NCBI GenBank assembly: GCA_001929475.1
Contig: LXFE01000503.1
Location: forward strand, 1 to 19,653
Source of the DNA: Neolecta irregularis DAH-3
Lineage: Eukaryota; Ascomycota; Neolectomycetes; Neolectales; Neolectaceae
Direction: 5' to 3'
Length of the DNA: 19,653 bases
Part shown: positions 1-9,269 of the stretch, piece after piece
How the letters are laid out: each line of letters opens with the position of its first letter
How positions within the stretch are numbered: the first letter of the stretch is position 1
Position numbers and translations under genes: made by a program
The notes under the pieces: model-generated
Seen by the model: the letters and a program-made list of their open reading frames with translations, nothing else
Database searches by the model: none
Told to the model about the DNA's origin: nothing

Positions 1-766
1 TCCTCCACTTCAATCAGTCCAAGCAGTGAGATTTGGACATATAAATGTGGAGCGCACCAAACGCGAACCTAAAATTACAATTTGTTAAAGCCACATTTTA
101 CGAAATTTAGCGCGCGCCAAACGCAGCCCAAGTACAGTCCAATTTATATAGGTGCAATCGCGAATTCACTAAATAACCAAAATTTCTAATATAAAATGAT
201 TTATATCTGGCCATTTCTCTAGTTGGTGTAAGTATGTGCAAATTGCAATATACAGAGTTCACGACGAATCATCGGGATCAGGGTGTCTCGTGTTCCGCGA
301 CAAATCGTGCCAGCAGAACTTAAAGCAAAAGGAAATTAATCCAGTCATACAGCTGGATTCAAACAAAACGACCACTACTGAGATCAGAATTTAAAGGCGA
401 AACTAAAGGTCTACCAACAAACTCGTTATCAGAAAGTCAAGGTGGGAATCTTTGAGGAAGCATCACACAGGAGAGCAATATTCAAAATGCATGACAGGAA
501 AATGTAATTCCCAAGAGCAGAGGCTTATCAGGGAAGGCAGGGGCTTAGAAATCTGTCCGCCCAATCGCCCTCCGGAGCCTCTCCCGGCGGCCTCCTCCTA
601 AAAACTGGCACATCTGATCTCTAATAAAGACATCAAAGAATTATTTCTGGTATGACTGAAATGACTGCAAACTCTTTCCATTGCAATCTCATGTTTAACC
701 CTGAAACATTTGAGTTCTCTCATACTTTTTTTGAGAGTACAGCTGTTCGAAGGTCTCGAAAGAATA
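1..766. other. Left-edge stretch without a supported gene
   Basis: I see no open frame with family character or splice logic on either strand here. The DNA is AT-rich apart from a short GC-rich patch at about 548-600. Two near-identical 13-mers, gcgcaccaaacgc at 52-64 and gcgcgccaaacgc at 112-124, lie 60 bp apart (12 of 13 bases equal). The reverse complement of the second contains tttggcgcgc, which resembles an E2F/MBF-type site, but one match proves nothing. No tRNA A/B-box pair was found. The stretch may hold the 3' flank of the gene that ends near 767, or a promoter for something left of the window. Confidence 0.5.
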
Positions 767-1678
767 TCAACCCAGATTGGCCAGCAGAATAATTCGAACC
801 TGACGGTTCAATAAGTGACTATACATCTCTGGCCAACATCTGGATGGCTTGCGATTTCTCGTCAGAGGGGTAGAAATCGTCGTTATAAACCTCCCGGAAT
901 ACTGCGTAGTCGACTTCAAATTCATTGCTTGTTGAAAGAGAGCCAGAGCTTCTTTTCCGTTCATTTTATCATCAAAACCTTCCCTGTTCATCAAATATAA
1001 CCAATTATCGTCATGGTTTTCCACTTTTGTCAAATATACCAAAACTTCTGATCGTTCTTTGGACATTGGCTGGTCTAGTAGACATTGGCTAGTCTAGTAC
1101 TATCGCATAATGACCAGGCCCGAATGACGCGACGAATATGTGTATATCCTCATTATCAATGAAAAGCACCTTTTCAATTGGATCGTAAATAGTCGTTATG
1201 CCTCGACCAAGGACAAAATATATCAAGACAAGCCAAGAAATGGTGGCAACCGATTCTGAAGGTTCAATTTCCGTTTTTCCTGAAAATTATTCCCAAGATT
1301 TGACACCCTCCAAATCTTTCTTGTCAGAAAATGCCTCAAGTTGGGTAATTGGTCTCTGAAATTCCGAAATATCCCCCCCCAGAACACCATTTCTTGAAAT
1401 CGATTGCGATTGCTATCTCAAACATCGTGCAAAGCAGGTTATTTGAAAGGAAAGAGGTTGCTATGAACACTTTGCACAAATATCTGGCGTCAAGGCATGC
1501 TTTAGCACACATGTTTATTCCTTCGAAATTGTCTGTGTTTTCCAGAAGGACAATGGGATACACATTGCATCCCAGATTTACTCCAAATAAATAGGAAGTC
1601 CATCTTTCGAATCATAGTCTGTAATTGCGCCAATCTAAAAATATTTCTTTAACCTCTTCCTGAATCATCCAAATGCAT
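767..1678 (-). pseudogene. Unrecognised multi-exon gene, probably decaying (frameshifts)
   Basis: I do not recognise this protein. Reading the minus strand from an ATG at 1678 gives protein-like blocks joined by plausible short introns: 1678-1654 (MHLDDSGR), 1618-1581 (DYDSKDGLPIYLE), then a frame change near 1580, 1579-1471 (VNLGCNVYPIVLLEN...), 1412-1307 (...GGDISEFQRPITQLEAF...), 1279-1101 (contains a hydrophobic run SWLVLIYFVL, then IYDPIEKVLFIDNEDIHIFV) and 1069 onward (PMSKERSEVLVYLTKV, DDNWLYLMN). A second frame change is needed near 925 to reach NEFEVDYAVFREVYNDDF; that frame then reads to a TAG at 823-821, or through a 25-nt candidate intron (824-800) to a stop at 767. The two unspliced frame breaks, a 19-bp tandem duplication and a C8 run (1373-1380) suggest decay or sequence error. 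A working gene with unusual splicing or a different start (ATG 1563) remains possible. Confidence 0.45.
1062..1099. repeat. 19-bp tandem duplication inside the left-edge gene
   Basis: Two adjacent 19-bp copies differ at one base. On the minus strand they read tactagactagccaatgtc (1099-1081) and tactagaccagccaatgtc (1080-1062). With a single copy the frame would run straight through as ...YAIVLDQPMSKER.... With two copies the frame meets a TAG. A GT at 1100-1099 and an AG at 1071-1070 would excise 31 nt and restore the frame, so the duplication is either an inactivating mutation or the source of a new intron. Confidence 0.85.
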
Positions 1679-1746
1679 CCAAGCTTGTAATTAGGTTCAT
1701 GAGAAGATATATATCATCGTATGAGATTTGATAGAGTTGCGATGGG

Positions 1747-2701
1747 CTATTCAGTATCGTCATCGTCGCTAGAATGCTTCTTTCTTTTCAGGTTGTCAGT
1801 TTGTTCATCGATATCCCGTTCAAAGATCCACATTCTATTTTGTCATCATCGATACAAAGTATTCCTACCTTGCGCTCCTCTCTTCCCCCTTCCAAGAGTG
1901 TTTTCGTTCACCGATTGTACATTGATGAGCATAACCAGGATACATTGAACCGTCGAATTTCCGACTTGTACGAAGGCGCAGACCAGTGTTCCGCGCGAGA
2001 GACTTGATATTCCAAAGCGTATATGGTAGAGTGTCTGCCAAACTGATTACCACAGTACCTTGTCCTGAAAGAAGTGTCTGCAGTGACTGAAAGAATGCGA
2101 GTAACATCTCTTGATTCGCACGTATGTTTCGGTCTTGATCCTTTATTGAGAGCCCTATCGGTCAGTTCGATGACCAAGAAGCAGACATCACACCCACATG
2201 GGGAAAGTTGAATATGATATGATCAAACTTGCGGTCGTTGAGGATTTTGGTTCCAAGATTAGTAGCATCAATGCCATATATTATCTGTGCTGATCAGTGA
2301 CTTGATTGAAGAAAGACAAGATACCTGAGCGCCGCTAGCTTCTATTGAAGATATATGCTCTTGGACATGAGGATATTTTTCCTTTAGGTCTCTGAGCGAG
2401 TCATAGCTTGTAGCTACTACTTTTTCCGGTGCTAGATGATGGTAATCAATCAAGCTTGCTGCAAATGAGAAATCTCCTTCTTTTCAACAAATATTTTGCC
2501 AAGATGAATCGTACCCTCGCCAACTAATAAAATGCTAGACTCTTTTTCAAAAGGGACGGTCTCTCTATGACTTTTCAAAGTTTTAGCTTGTTGTTTTTTC
2601 AAGTTTTTTGTTGTCGTTGAAGCTTGTTGTTTATGATTTGCAAAAGATTTCCTCAGATCAGTCGCATTTGCCAGTTTACGTTTCTTCATTTTGCCTCTCA
2701 T
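1747..2701 (-). CDS. BMT5: 25S rRNA (uridine-N3)-methyltransferase Bmt5
   Basis: Five exons, complement(1747..1834, 1869..2140, 2192..2284, 2325..2476, 2515..2701), give 263 aa; introns are 34, 51, 40 and 38 nt, all GT-AG. The protein fits the DUF2431 Rossmann-like methyltransferase family, whose yeast member methylates U2634 of 25S rRNA in the nucleolus with S-adenosylmethionine. A Lys-rich N-terminus (MRGKMKKRK) suits nucleolar localisation. The SAM-binding loop ILLVGEGDFSF appears only after intron 1 is removed. Other family blocks follow in order: VVATSYDS, YGIDATNLG, FDHIIFNFPHVG, NIRANQEMLLAFF, PYTLWNIKSLA and MYPGYAHQCTIG. The C-terminus after intron 4 reads RMWIFERDIDEQ and ends in an acidic DDDDTE tail. 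The start is the first ATG of the frame, 99 bp from the divergent SEC8 start. The family call is confident; the exact uridine is inferred from yeast. Confidence 0.93.
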
Positions 2702-2800
2702 TGGGACAGTTTTTTTATTCTGTAGACATATTCTGGAAGGATTCCGAGATCATTTTGCACGTCAACACACAACTCCAAATATCCCCACACAAAATAATAA
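2702..2800. promoter_or_regulatory. Shared 5' region of BMT5 and SEC8
   Basis: The two genes are divergent and only 99 bp separate their start codons, so this stretch must carry both 5' UTRs and core promoters. It is AT-rich with T- and A-runs but I see no clear TATA box or named operator. Bidirectional use is inferred from spacing alone. Confidence 0.5.
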
Positions 2801-5800
2801 ATGGCGATGAAATCATCGGCTCGGACCAGAGATCCTCGGTTCGACGACAATAGTCCTAATTTTCGCGCCAAGTGTCGAAATGGCAAGGAGAAAGACAGGG
2901 AAAATGTCTGGGACTTGGGTGCAAGGGCCGGATGGGGTTTAGACCTCGAATATGAACGGCGATCGTCGGAACCAGGCAATCCAGATGATACTATAGAGGG
3001 TTACGAGTTTAACAGAACAATATCTAATGGTATAGGCGTTTTGCGGAAACTCGATCAAGAATGGGATGTTTTGACAGGGGACGATGTATACAACCGACTT
3101 GTTTTGGCATGTTAAATTTGATTCAGACCTCGCCAATCGCAATAGCCTTGCAGCTACTCGACTCTTCATCTCTCGGAATGTCATACGAGTCCTTTCTTGG
3201 AATAAAAGCTCGCTTGGATAAAACTCTACAGTCTGTTGTAAACGAACACTCTCAGACGTTCAACAGTTCGATTGGCACGTACAATGGCCTAATGCATAAT
3301 ATCACATCGTCGCAAGAATACATTCGTCAGATGAAGCAAAAATTGGTTAATAGCAAGCAAGAATTTACAGCCAAGCGGATGGACCTGTTGCAACTCTCCG
3401 ATCGGAGCACACAGTATTTGGAGATGATTCAACTTCTCGAGACAATGTAATTCACTTGTCGATAGCTATTAATTTATGAAGAGAAAATATCAAAAACACG
3501 CCTGAAAAACTAGAGGCTTTACTATCAGAGAAGAGATTCTATGCCGCAGCCCAACTTTTCATGAATTCGATGCGAACGGTCAACAAGAAGGACATGTTGA
3601 ACATTGCTGCTTTGAACGATATGAGGTCATATCTCCGAAACCAAGAACTCGCAAGTATAATTACCCAAAGGATACTTATCTTTTAGTCGCTGTTTGATAT
3701 TCTCATTGAAGAATTACATGATCATCTTTTCCTGAAATCCAGTTATTCTGACAATAGGTGGATGTCTTGGATAGCAGGACAGGACGAGTGTACGTTTGTC
3801 CACCTGCAGACTTTTTTACCTTTACAGTGCCTATCCTGGATCCGTCTTTCCATGTTTCTGCTGTTACTAGTCAAAGTCAACCTTCTGCTCCAATTGACTG
3901 TCAAAAGAAGAGCTCGTCTGTCTGTATGGCGAACCTTGAACGCCATTTGATTGGATAGTTACGGGAAAAAAGCCACTAGACTATTTTCTTGGAACATTTG
4001 TCCCTGAAGAAAAGGTTCAGCTTTTTGATTATTCACATTAAAAAGATAGGTTTATGAAGATATGTCCAAGAACCCGGAAGAAGATTCGTTTGGCTATATT
4101 CGGTTGCTAGTCGAATCACTTCATGTTTTACAAAAACTTCCCCAAGCAATCGACATCTTGTCGCAAAGGCTTCCAGTGGAGATCCATCAGCTGGTGGACA
4201 AAACCATTGCCGAAGTTAATTCTCGGCATTCGCTTAGTCTTGGCGAGACAATTGGAGCAAGAGGGCCCACGGATCGCACCAACCTCGATATAAACGATGA
4301 TTCTACTCACAGCGAAGTTCTCCAAGACCTGTTTTGGACTCTTTATTCGAAAACGGACGCAGTTTTGCAGGGCGAGAGGGTTGTATACGATGTAATCAAG
4401 GCCATAGAATCGAGATTGCGTAAAGTGTCAAAGGAAGCCATCGATGGTGACATTTTGCATTACACATTTCTGGATATTTGGAAACCTATGCAAAGTGAAG
4501 TACGAACAAATTATTTTGGGTTTTTGCTGATGCCAAGATACGTTCAATGCTCCGTGATTACCTAGCCGATAATAGTCGCGGCGGCACTCCAGCTCATCAA
4601 TCTTCTCGAATAGTAAAGGATGTAGTCAGCGTTCGAATCAAATCAAAGGCAAGTGCTTTCAATAGTATTCTGACTTTAGAAAATATTCAAATTATCCGAT
4701 TTAGACGAAGGCGAACAAGTTCAAGATGACACTGCTGAGCTTGACCGAATTCTAGGAGATGCTGTTCCGGGGCTTTTATTTCAAAAAGGCGGGAAAATCG
4801 ATTCTCATCTACAAACTCAAATCGGAACTAAAGGAGACGTTCTCAAAAGCCACAAAACATTGGTTTCACCAAATGTTTTCAATATTTCTTTACTACTTCA
4901 ACCGACGGTAGCGTTCTTGGAGCGCGTCAAGGAAATCAAACCTCTAGCGTATAAATATTTACTGCTAGTCTAATAAATAGAACAGGAGAGAAATCAACAG
5001 CATTTACCTCATTTCTGGACGATTTTCTAGTCAATGTATTTTTACCTCAACTCGAGGATACAATTGTGGATTTATTCAACACTGCAACGAAAGGATCTGA
5101 AGTTTTTCAAGAATTGGAGTCGTGGAAGAAATTCGGGCAGTACCCGATATTCAAGGTATATAAAGAGTTATTGCCTCTAGCTTATGCTTAGGGAATGCAC
5201 GCTGTGCAAAAGTTGATACGTAAAGTGTGTCAGTTATTTGGTTCGATGCCGTACGCCGACGATGGATATAGTCAATTGGTAATTGGACTGTTGATCAAAT
5301 TTTATCAAAAGTGCTTTGATAAATATAAAGGTAAAGAGCTGGTTAGATGTATTTAACAATTAGATCTTATTTCTCGTGAAATACCTGAACCATTATCACC
5401 ATTATCGCCCCGATCACCGGTGACTCCTAAGTCGCCATCTTCTGCAGTCAACAACGCCACTACAGCCTCAAAGATCAGTGCTCAATGGGCTTACGAGCAA
5501 GGTCTTCATGATATCATGTTTGCCTTTATGGACCGGTCGTTTAATGAAGAGAAACAACAATCTATAGATTTGATGGTCAAGGTATGATGTTTTGTAGGTA
5601 TGCTTGACCCAAAGGAAATTGAAACGCAAGTCTTGTTGGCATCTGAGGCGGCTATATCTCCAGACGATATGTGCGATCGGAATATTTTGCATGAGCTGGG
5701 TATGATGTACAGCAGCTTGGTAAGACTTGTATGCTGCATCCAGACTGATTATTCGAAATGGTTTGTGAGTAGAATCAATTTGCTACGAATGGTGAATCTC

Positions 5801-6792
5801 GCCAGTGATTCTGGGCAAAAGATGGACGCAGGTGCTATGGAAGTATGATTTCTTCAAGTGGTTATATACTAATATTAGAAACGACTTACACGTACATGGA
5901 CCATGCGAGCCGAAAATGGTAAAGCTCTGAAACAGTCTGGACGAGCGGGCCAAAAGGATAGTGATGTAAAGTTGAAGATGACTAAAGAAGTCATGAGGTT
6001 TGAGGAAACCACATTACTTTGCAACTTACTAGCAGTCGATTTGATGCTCTCCTTGCAACGTATCAGCAACTTGCCGAGACTTGTCTCTTTACCATTCGAT
6101 CAGAAATTCGGATCCATGTGTTGTACTACCTCAGTTTAGTGATGGGTAATGGCACTTTGGTTATTGTCCAAGAAGATACAGGCGTTCCTGATCCGTTTGT
6201 GATTGAACTCAACTCTGATCTAGCGTCGTGTTTAGATCAGACAGCAATAACTTTACCACCTCGCGAGAACCGGTACTGTCATCTTTTACTTTTCTAATTT
6301 AGATTTGTTCATCTTGGTATTGGAAGATTGATTGACCATATTCTTATGCGGAACTACGGAAAGATACGTCAGGTGTATCGACCTGGGATATCGATGTTGC
6401 AAAGGGACGCCAGAACATTAGAGCAGAATCTCAAAGGTTTAGTAAACCTTCAAAACGCAAACCTTTACCGTGCGCTTGAATATCTTGCACTATTAAAAGT
6501 TGACCCAGAGGTTTTTATTATTTCTTTTATTATATATCGCTAATTATAGGAATTACTAAGACTAGTCAAGGAGCATAAAGTAGAGAAATTCAATTGCGAG
6601 CAATTGAAACTATTATTATCGCTACAATATTCCGAAAGACTAGGAAAATGCACCAAACGCGAGTCTTCGTTACTAATTCGACGACAATACCGGGACCAAT
6701 CAATGGAACTCGAAGAATTAATCTGGCGAAAAGAGTCAAAAGAGGTGAACTCCTCGACGCCGCCGCCGTCGTCGTCAACTTTTGTACAATAA
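2801..6792 (+). CDS. SEC8: Exocyst complex component Sec8 (EXOC4)
   Basis: Sec8 is a subunit of the exocyst, which tethers secretory vesicles to the plasma membrane. Seventeen exons: 2801..3085, 3127..3446, 3482..3650, 3687..3789, 3828..3923, 3959..4014, 4050..4499, 4538..4648, 4680..4948, 4981..5155, 5192..5330, 5364..5581, 5615..5842, 5879..5997, 6033..6272, 6303..6510, 6550..6792, coding 1142 aa, near the fungal norm. The N-terminal Sec8 domain (about residues 96-230) shows ALQLLDSSSLG, HSQTFNSSIGTYNGLM and EKLEALLSEKRFYAA. Further conserved blocks are SLFDILIEELHDHLFLKSSY, NPEEDSFGYIRLLVESL, FKLSDLDEGE, VPDPFVIELNSDL and HLGIGRLIDHIL. Introns 3 (3651-3686) and 8 (4649-4679) need GC donors (GCAAGT). 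Intron 14 has a tandem tagcag acceptor at 6030-6035, giving one serine more or less. A 24-nt in-frame candidate intron lies at 5720-5743. Residues 736-749 hold five clustered S/T-P sites. The least certain joins are exons 4-7. Confidence 0.94.
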
Positions 6793-6814
6793 TAATAAAA
6801 AAAGATCGGGTTAC
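6793..6814. other. 22-bp gap between convergent stops of SEC8 and BRE1
   Basis: The SEC8 stop ends at 6792 and the BRE1 stop (minus strand) ends at 6815. The gap is taataataaaaaaag-like AT-rich sequence. Each mRNA's 3' UTR must run into the other's coding region unless the UTRs are almost absent, so antisense 3' overlap is expected. Confidence 0.85.
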
Positions 6815-9241
6815 TTATAAATGCACGTTCAAGATATCGCCTGTGCCGAAATTTTGGTTACAGCTCGGACACCTTCGTTGTCTTGTTTCAATTTGTTTAT
6901 CCACACAGGCCTTGCAGAATAAATGGCCACATTTAGTAATAGCGACTTGTTTCCATTCCTTTTTGCAAACGGAACAAAGTGACGCTTGCTTTTATAGAAT
7001 TAGTCTTGTGAAAAAAATCTAAATTTGTTGGTACCCTGTAAACTTGAAGATGTTGATTTGATCCGTTTTCAGAAGACGAACAAGATTCGAGAAACGACAT
7101 TTTTAAAGACAATTTCCGTGATTCCAATTCCGCTTGATTTTTAGCTTCAATTTCAGATTTAATATATTGTGTAGTAAATGATTTTGCATCACGCAACTAT
7201 TAGGATCAGCAACGATTAATATTTCAGATTAATCTTGAAGACTTACTGCCTCGATTTCCCGTTTAAAATATGTATTTTTATCGGATAGGGTTTGTATTTC
7301 TTGTTGTTTAAGGTTCAGGTCGACTTCATATTTATCTAGAGTTAATTTAAGCAATTGTTCAGTGCGTTCATGGATAGCCTATAATTAGCCTCTTATGCTT
7401 GATACGACTATTTACCAATTTCTCTAAAACGGGTTTTTCAGAGGCTTGTAATTTTTTGATGATTTCGCCTGTTTTAGATAAATCTGATTTGAGGGTTTTA
7501 ATTTCCATGGAGAGGGTGTCTTTTGATTTCATTGCTGAATAGAATTTTTGATCGGCTTTTGCTTTCTGGAGGTTATTATTGTTAACCCGCGGAGAAGGGA
7601 CGTGCCTCGGTTTGGGCCTTTTTTATTTTGAGGTGGGAATCGGAGAGGTCGAGGAGTTTTGAAATGGAGAGCTGATGGGCCTTGTTGAATGCGGATTCTA
7701 GTGCAGGGAGTTCTGTGGCGAGACTTGCATTTTGCTAAAGTTTGCTAAGAAAATAATCAAGAGATACCTTTTCGAGACGGGCAACTTTTTGAAGGAGTTC
7801 GTCTTGAGACATTTCTTGGAGTGATTGTGATATTTGGACCGGAGGATTTGATTTCCAGCGGTCTAGTTCGAGTTCTAGAGCGTGGATGCGGCTCTGGGAT
7901 TAGCGGGAAACAAAAGAACAAGAACCAATCTTGCGTCTGAGAGTTGGGAAATTTGGGCGGCAGCTTGGAGATCTGCGTCTGCGGCGGCTTTGCGCATTGC
8001 GAGTTCTGAGACGAGTTCGTCGCGCATGCTTCTGATGCGGGTGAGATCAGCGGAAGTGCGGCTGAGCTGGGCGTTCATTTCGTCGAGGGCGGTGTTTTGT
8101 TCTGCGAGCAGTTTGTGTTTGAAGGCGTCGTTGTCGTTTGAGATTTGCAATAGCGTGTCTGCAAGAGCCTGGTTCTGGTGGTTGAGCATCTCGAGGAGCT
8201 GCGGGGATTCGACAAGAGGCGGCGGCTGCGTGTGTGCCGACTGGAGAATTAGCAGCCGGCGCAGAATATACTTGCCTCTGATTTGAGCCGTTCGAGCTGG
8301 AGGAGCAGTTTTGCATAGCGGTCGGTGATGTCTGCGAGCTGCTGCGACTGGGTTTCGTGCAGCGCCGTGAGCTGGACGAGTTTCTGGGAGTCGGCGAGCG
8401 AATCCGGGGATGGTTTCGCGGGTTCTCTGTCTGCTGGTTCTGCTGGTTCTTCCTGTTTCAGGATGCGTTTGAGCGTCAGGCTCTTTCCGCGGTCGACGGC
8501 GCGGTGCACCGCTTTGAGATTGTACGTGAGCTGTGCGATGCGGGAATCTTTCTCGTCTTTTTCTACGGCGGCGCGTTCGAGCTGGTGTCGCAGCTGCTTG
8601 GTGTCGAGCGACAGAGCGCGGATCTTGTCGAGCAGCGACTGAGTTTGCGGTGGGAGTGCTGCAATCGCAGCATCGAGTCTGGGAACAGCGGCGGTGAGAA
8701 TCGCAAGGGTCGACTCGCGCTTGGCTTCGAGCAGGCAGCGGAAGCGCGTCGGGTCCGCGAACAGCGAGTGCAGCGAGTGGCCGCTCGCATCTTTGTAGTT
8801 AACGCTCGCATCTTTGTAGTTAACGCCCGCATCTTTGTAGTTAACGCCCGCATCTTTGTGGTTAACGCCCGCATCTTTGTGGTTAATGCCCGCATCTCGC
8901 TGGTTAACGCCCGCATCTTTCTGGCTGGTTCCATCTCGCTGATTGACGCCCTGGCCAATCCCCGCCTCTCGCTGATTCCCCCCCAAACTGCCCATTTCCT
9001 CAGCCAGCTGCGCCCACCACACGTCCATCTCGCGCATCGCACTGTCGTAGTGTGCATACGTCTTGCGCACCGTTTGCAGTTCGTCAAACAGCTGCGAATG
9101 CTGCCGCCGCGACTCCTGCAGCGCCCGCCAAAGGGCTTCGCGCTGAAACGCTTCGACTTCCTGTTGCACGAGCTGGAAATGGCTGCGTTTGGCGGGCGGG
9201 CACTCGTCGCTGCTCTCCAGGCGCCGTTTGCGTTCTTCCAT
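6815..9241 (-). CDS. BRE1: E3 ubiquitin ligase Bre1 (histone H2B monoubiquitination)
   Basis: Bre1 works with Rad6 to ubiquitinate histone H2B in the nucleus. Eight exons, complement(6815..6988, 7035..7196, 7247..7378, 7416..7565, 7606..7734, 7768..7893, 7935..8240, 8276..9241), give 714 aa, a normal size. The N-terminus MEERKRRLESSDECPPAKR is typical; long coiled coils follow, with family blocks ELPALESAFNKAHQLS and KAKADQKFYSAM. The C-terminal RING is C3HC4: C662, C665, C677, H679, C682, C685, C697, C700, in CSVCKKEWKQVAITKCGHLF. Introns 1 (8275-8241, GCAAGT) and probably 4 (7605-7566, GCACGT) use GC donors; intron 2 may use GCAAGA at 7934 or GTTCTT at 7925, a three-residue difference. An in-frame ATG at 9271 would add ten residues and overlaps the BDP1 start. 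Exons 1-2 are GC-rich and exons 4-8 AT-rich. A 7-residue repeat (VNYKDAG type) sits in exon 1. Confidence 0.93.
8783..8929. repeat. 21-bp coding minisatellite in BRE1 exon 1
   Basis: Seven head-to-tail 21-bp units start at 8783, 8804, 8825, 8846, 8867, 8888 and 8909; plus-strand consensus gcccgcatctttgtagttaa plus a final c. More degenerate remnants continue to about 8975. Units 1 and 2 are identical and divergence grows toward the higher coordinates. On the BRE1 strand each unit encodes seven residues such as DAGVNYK or DAGVNHK. Because 21 is a multiple of three, copy-number change leaves the frame intact. Confidence 0.95.
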
Positions 9242-9269
9242 TGGTGGTGAGTGCGTTTCCCTAAACACC
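9242..9269. promoter_or_regulatory. 28-bp gap between divergent BRE1 and BDP1 starts
   Basis: The BRE1 ATG favoured here is at 9241 (minus) and the BDP1 ATG at 9270 (plus). If BRE1 instead starts at 9271, the two start codons overlap in the palindrome CATG at 9269-9272. Either way, promoters or 5' UTRs must lie within the partner gene or the UTRs must be minimal. A GTGAGT donor-like motif at 9247 faces the BDP1 direction. Confidence 0.6.

Noticed and set aside
787-800. A tRNA B-box-like ggttcgaat on the minus strand
   Set aside because: The flanking bases do not form a T arm, and no A box or acceptor stem is present.
8357-9250. A 297-codon open frame on the plus strand, including repeats read as VNARIF
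   Set aside because: It is antisense to BRE1 exon 1, whose family identity is clear. GC-rich codons and the stop-free 21-bp repeat keep the opposite strand open. It shows no family motif.
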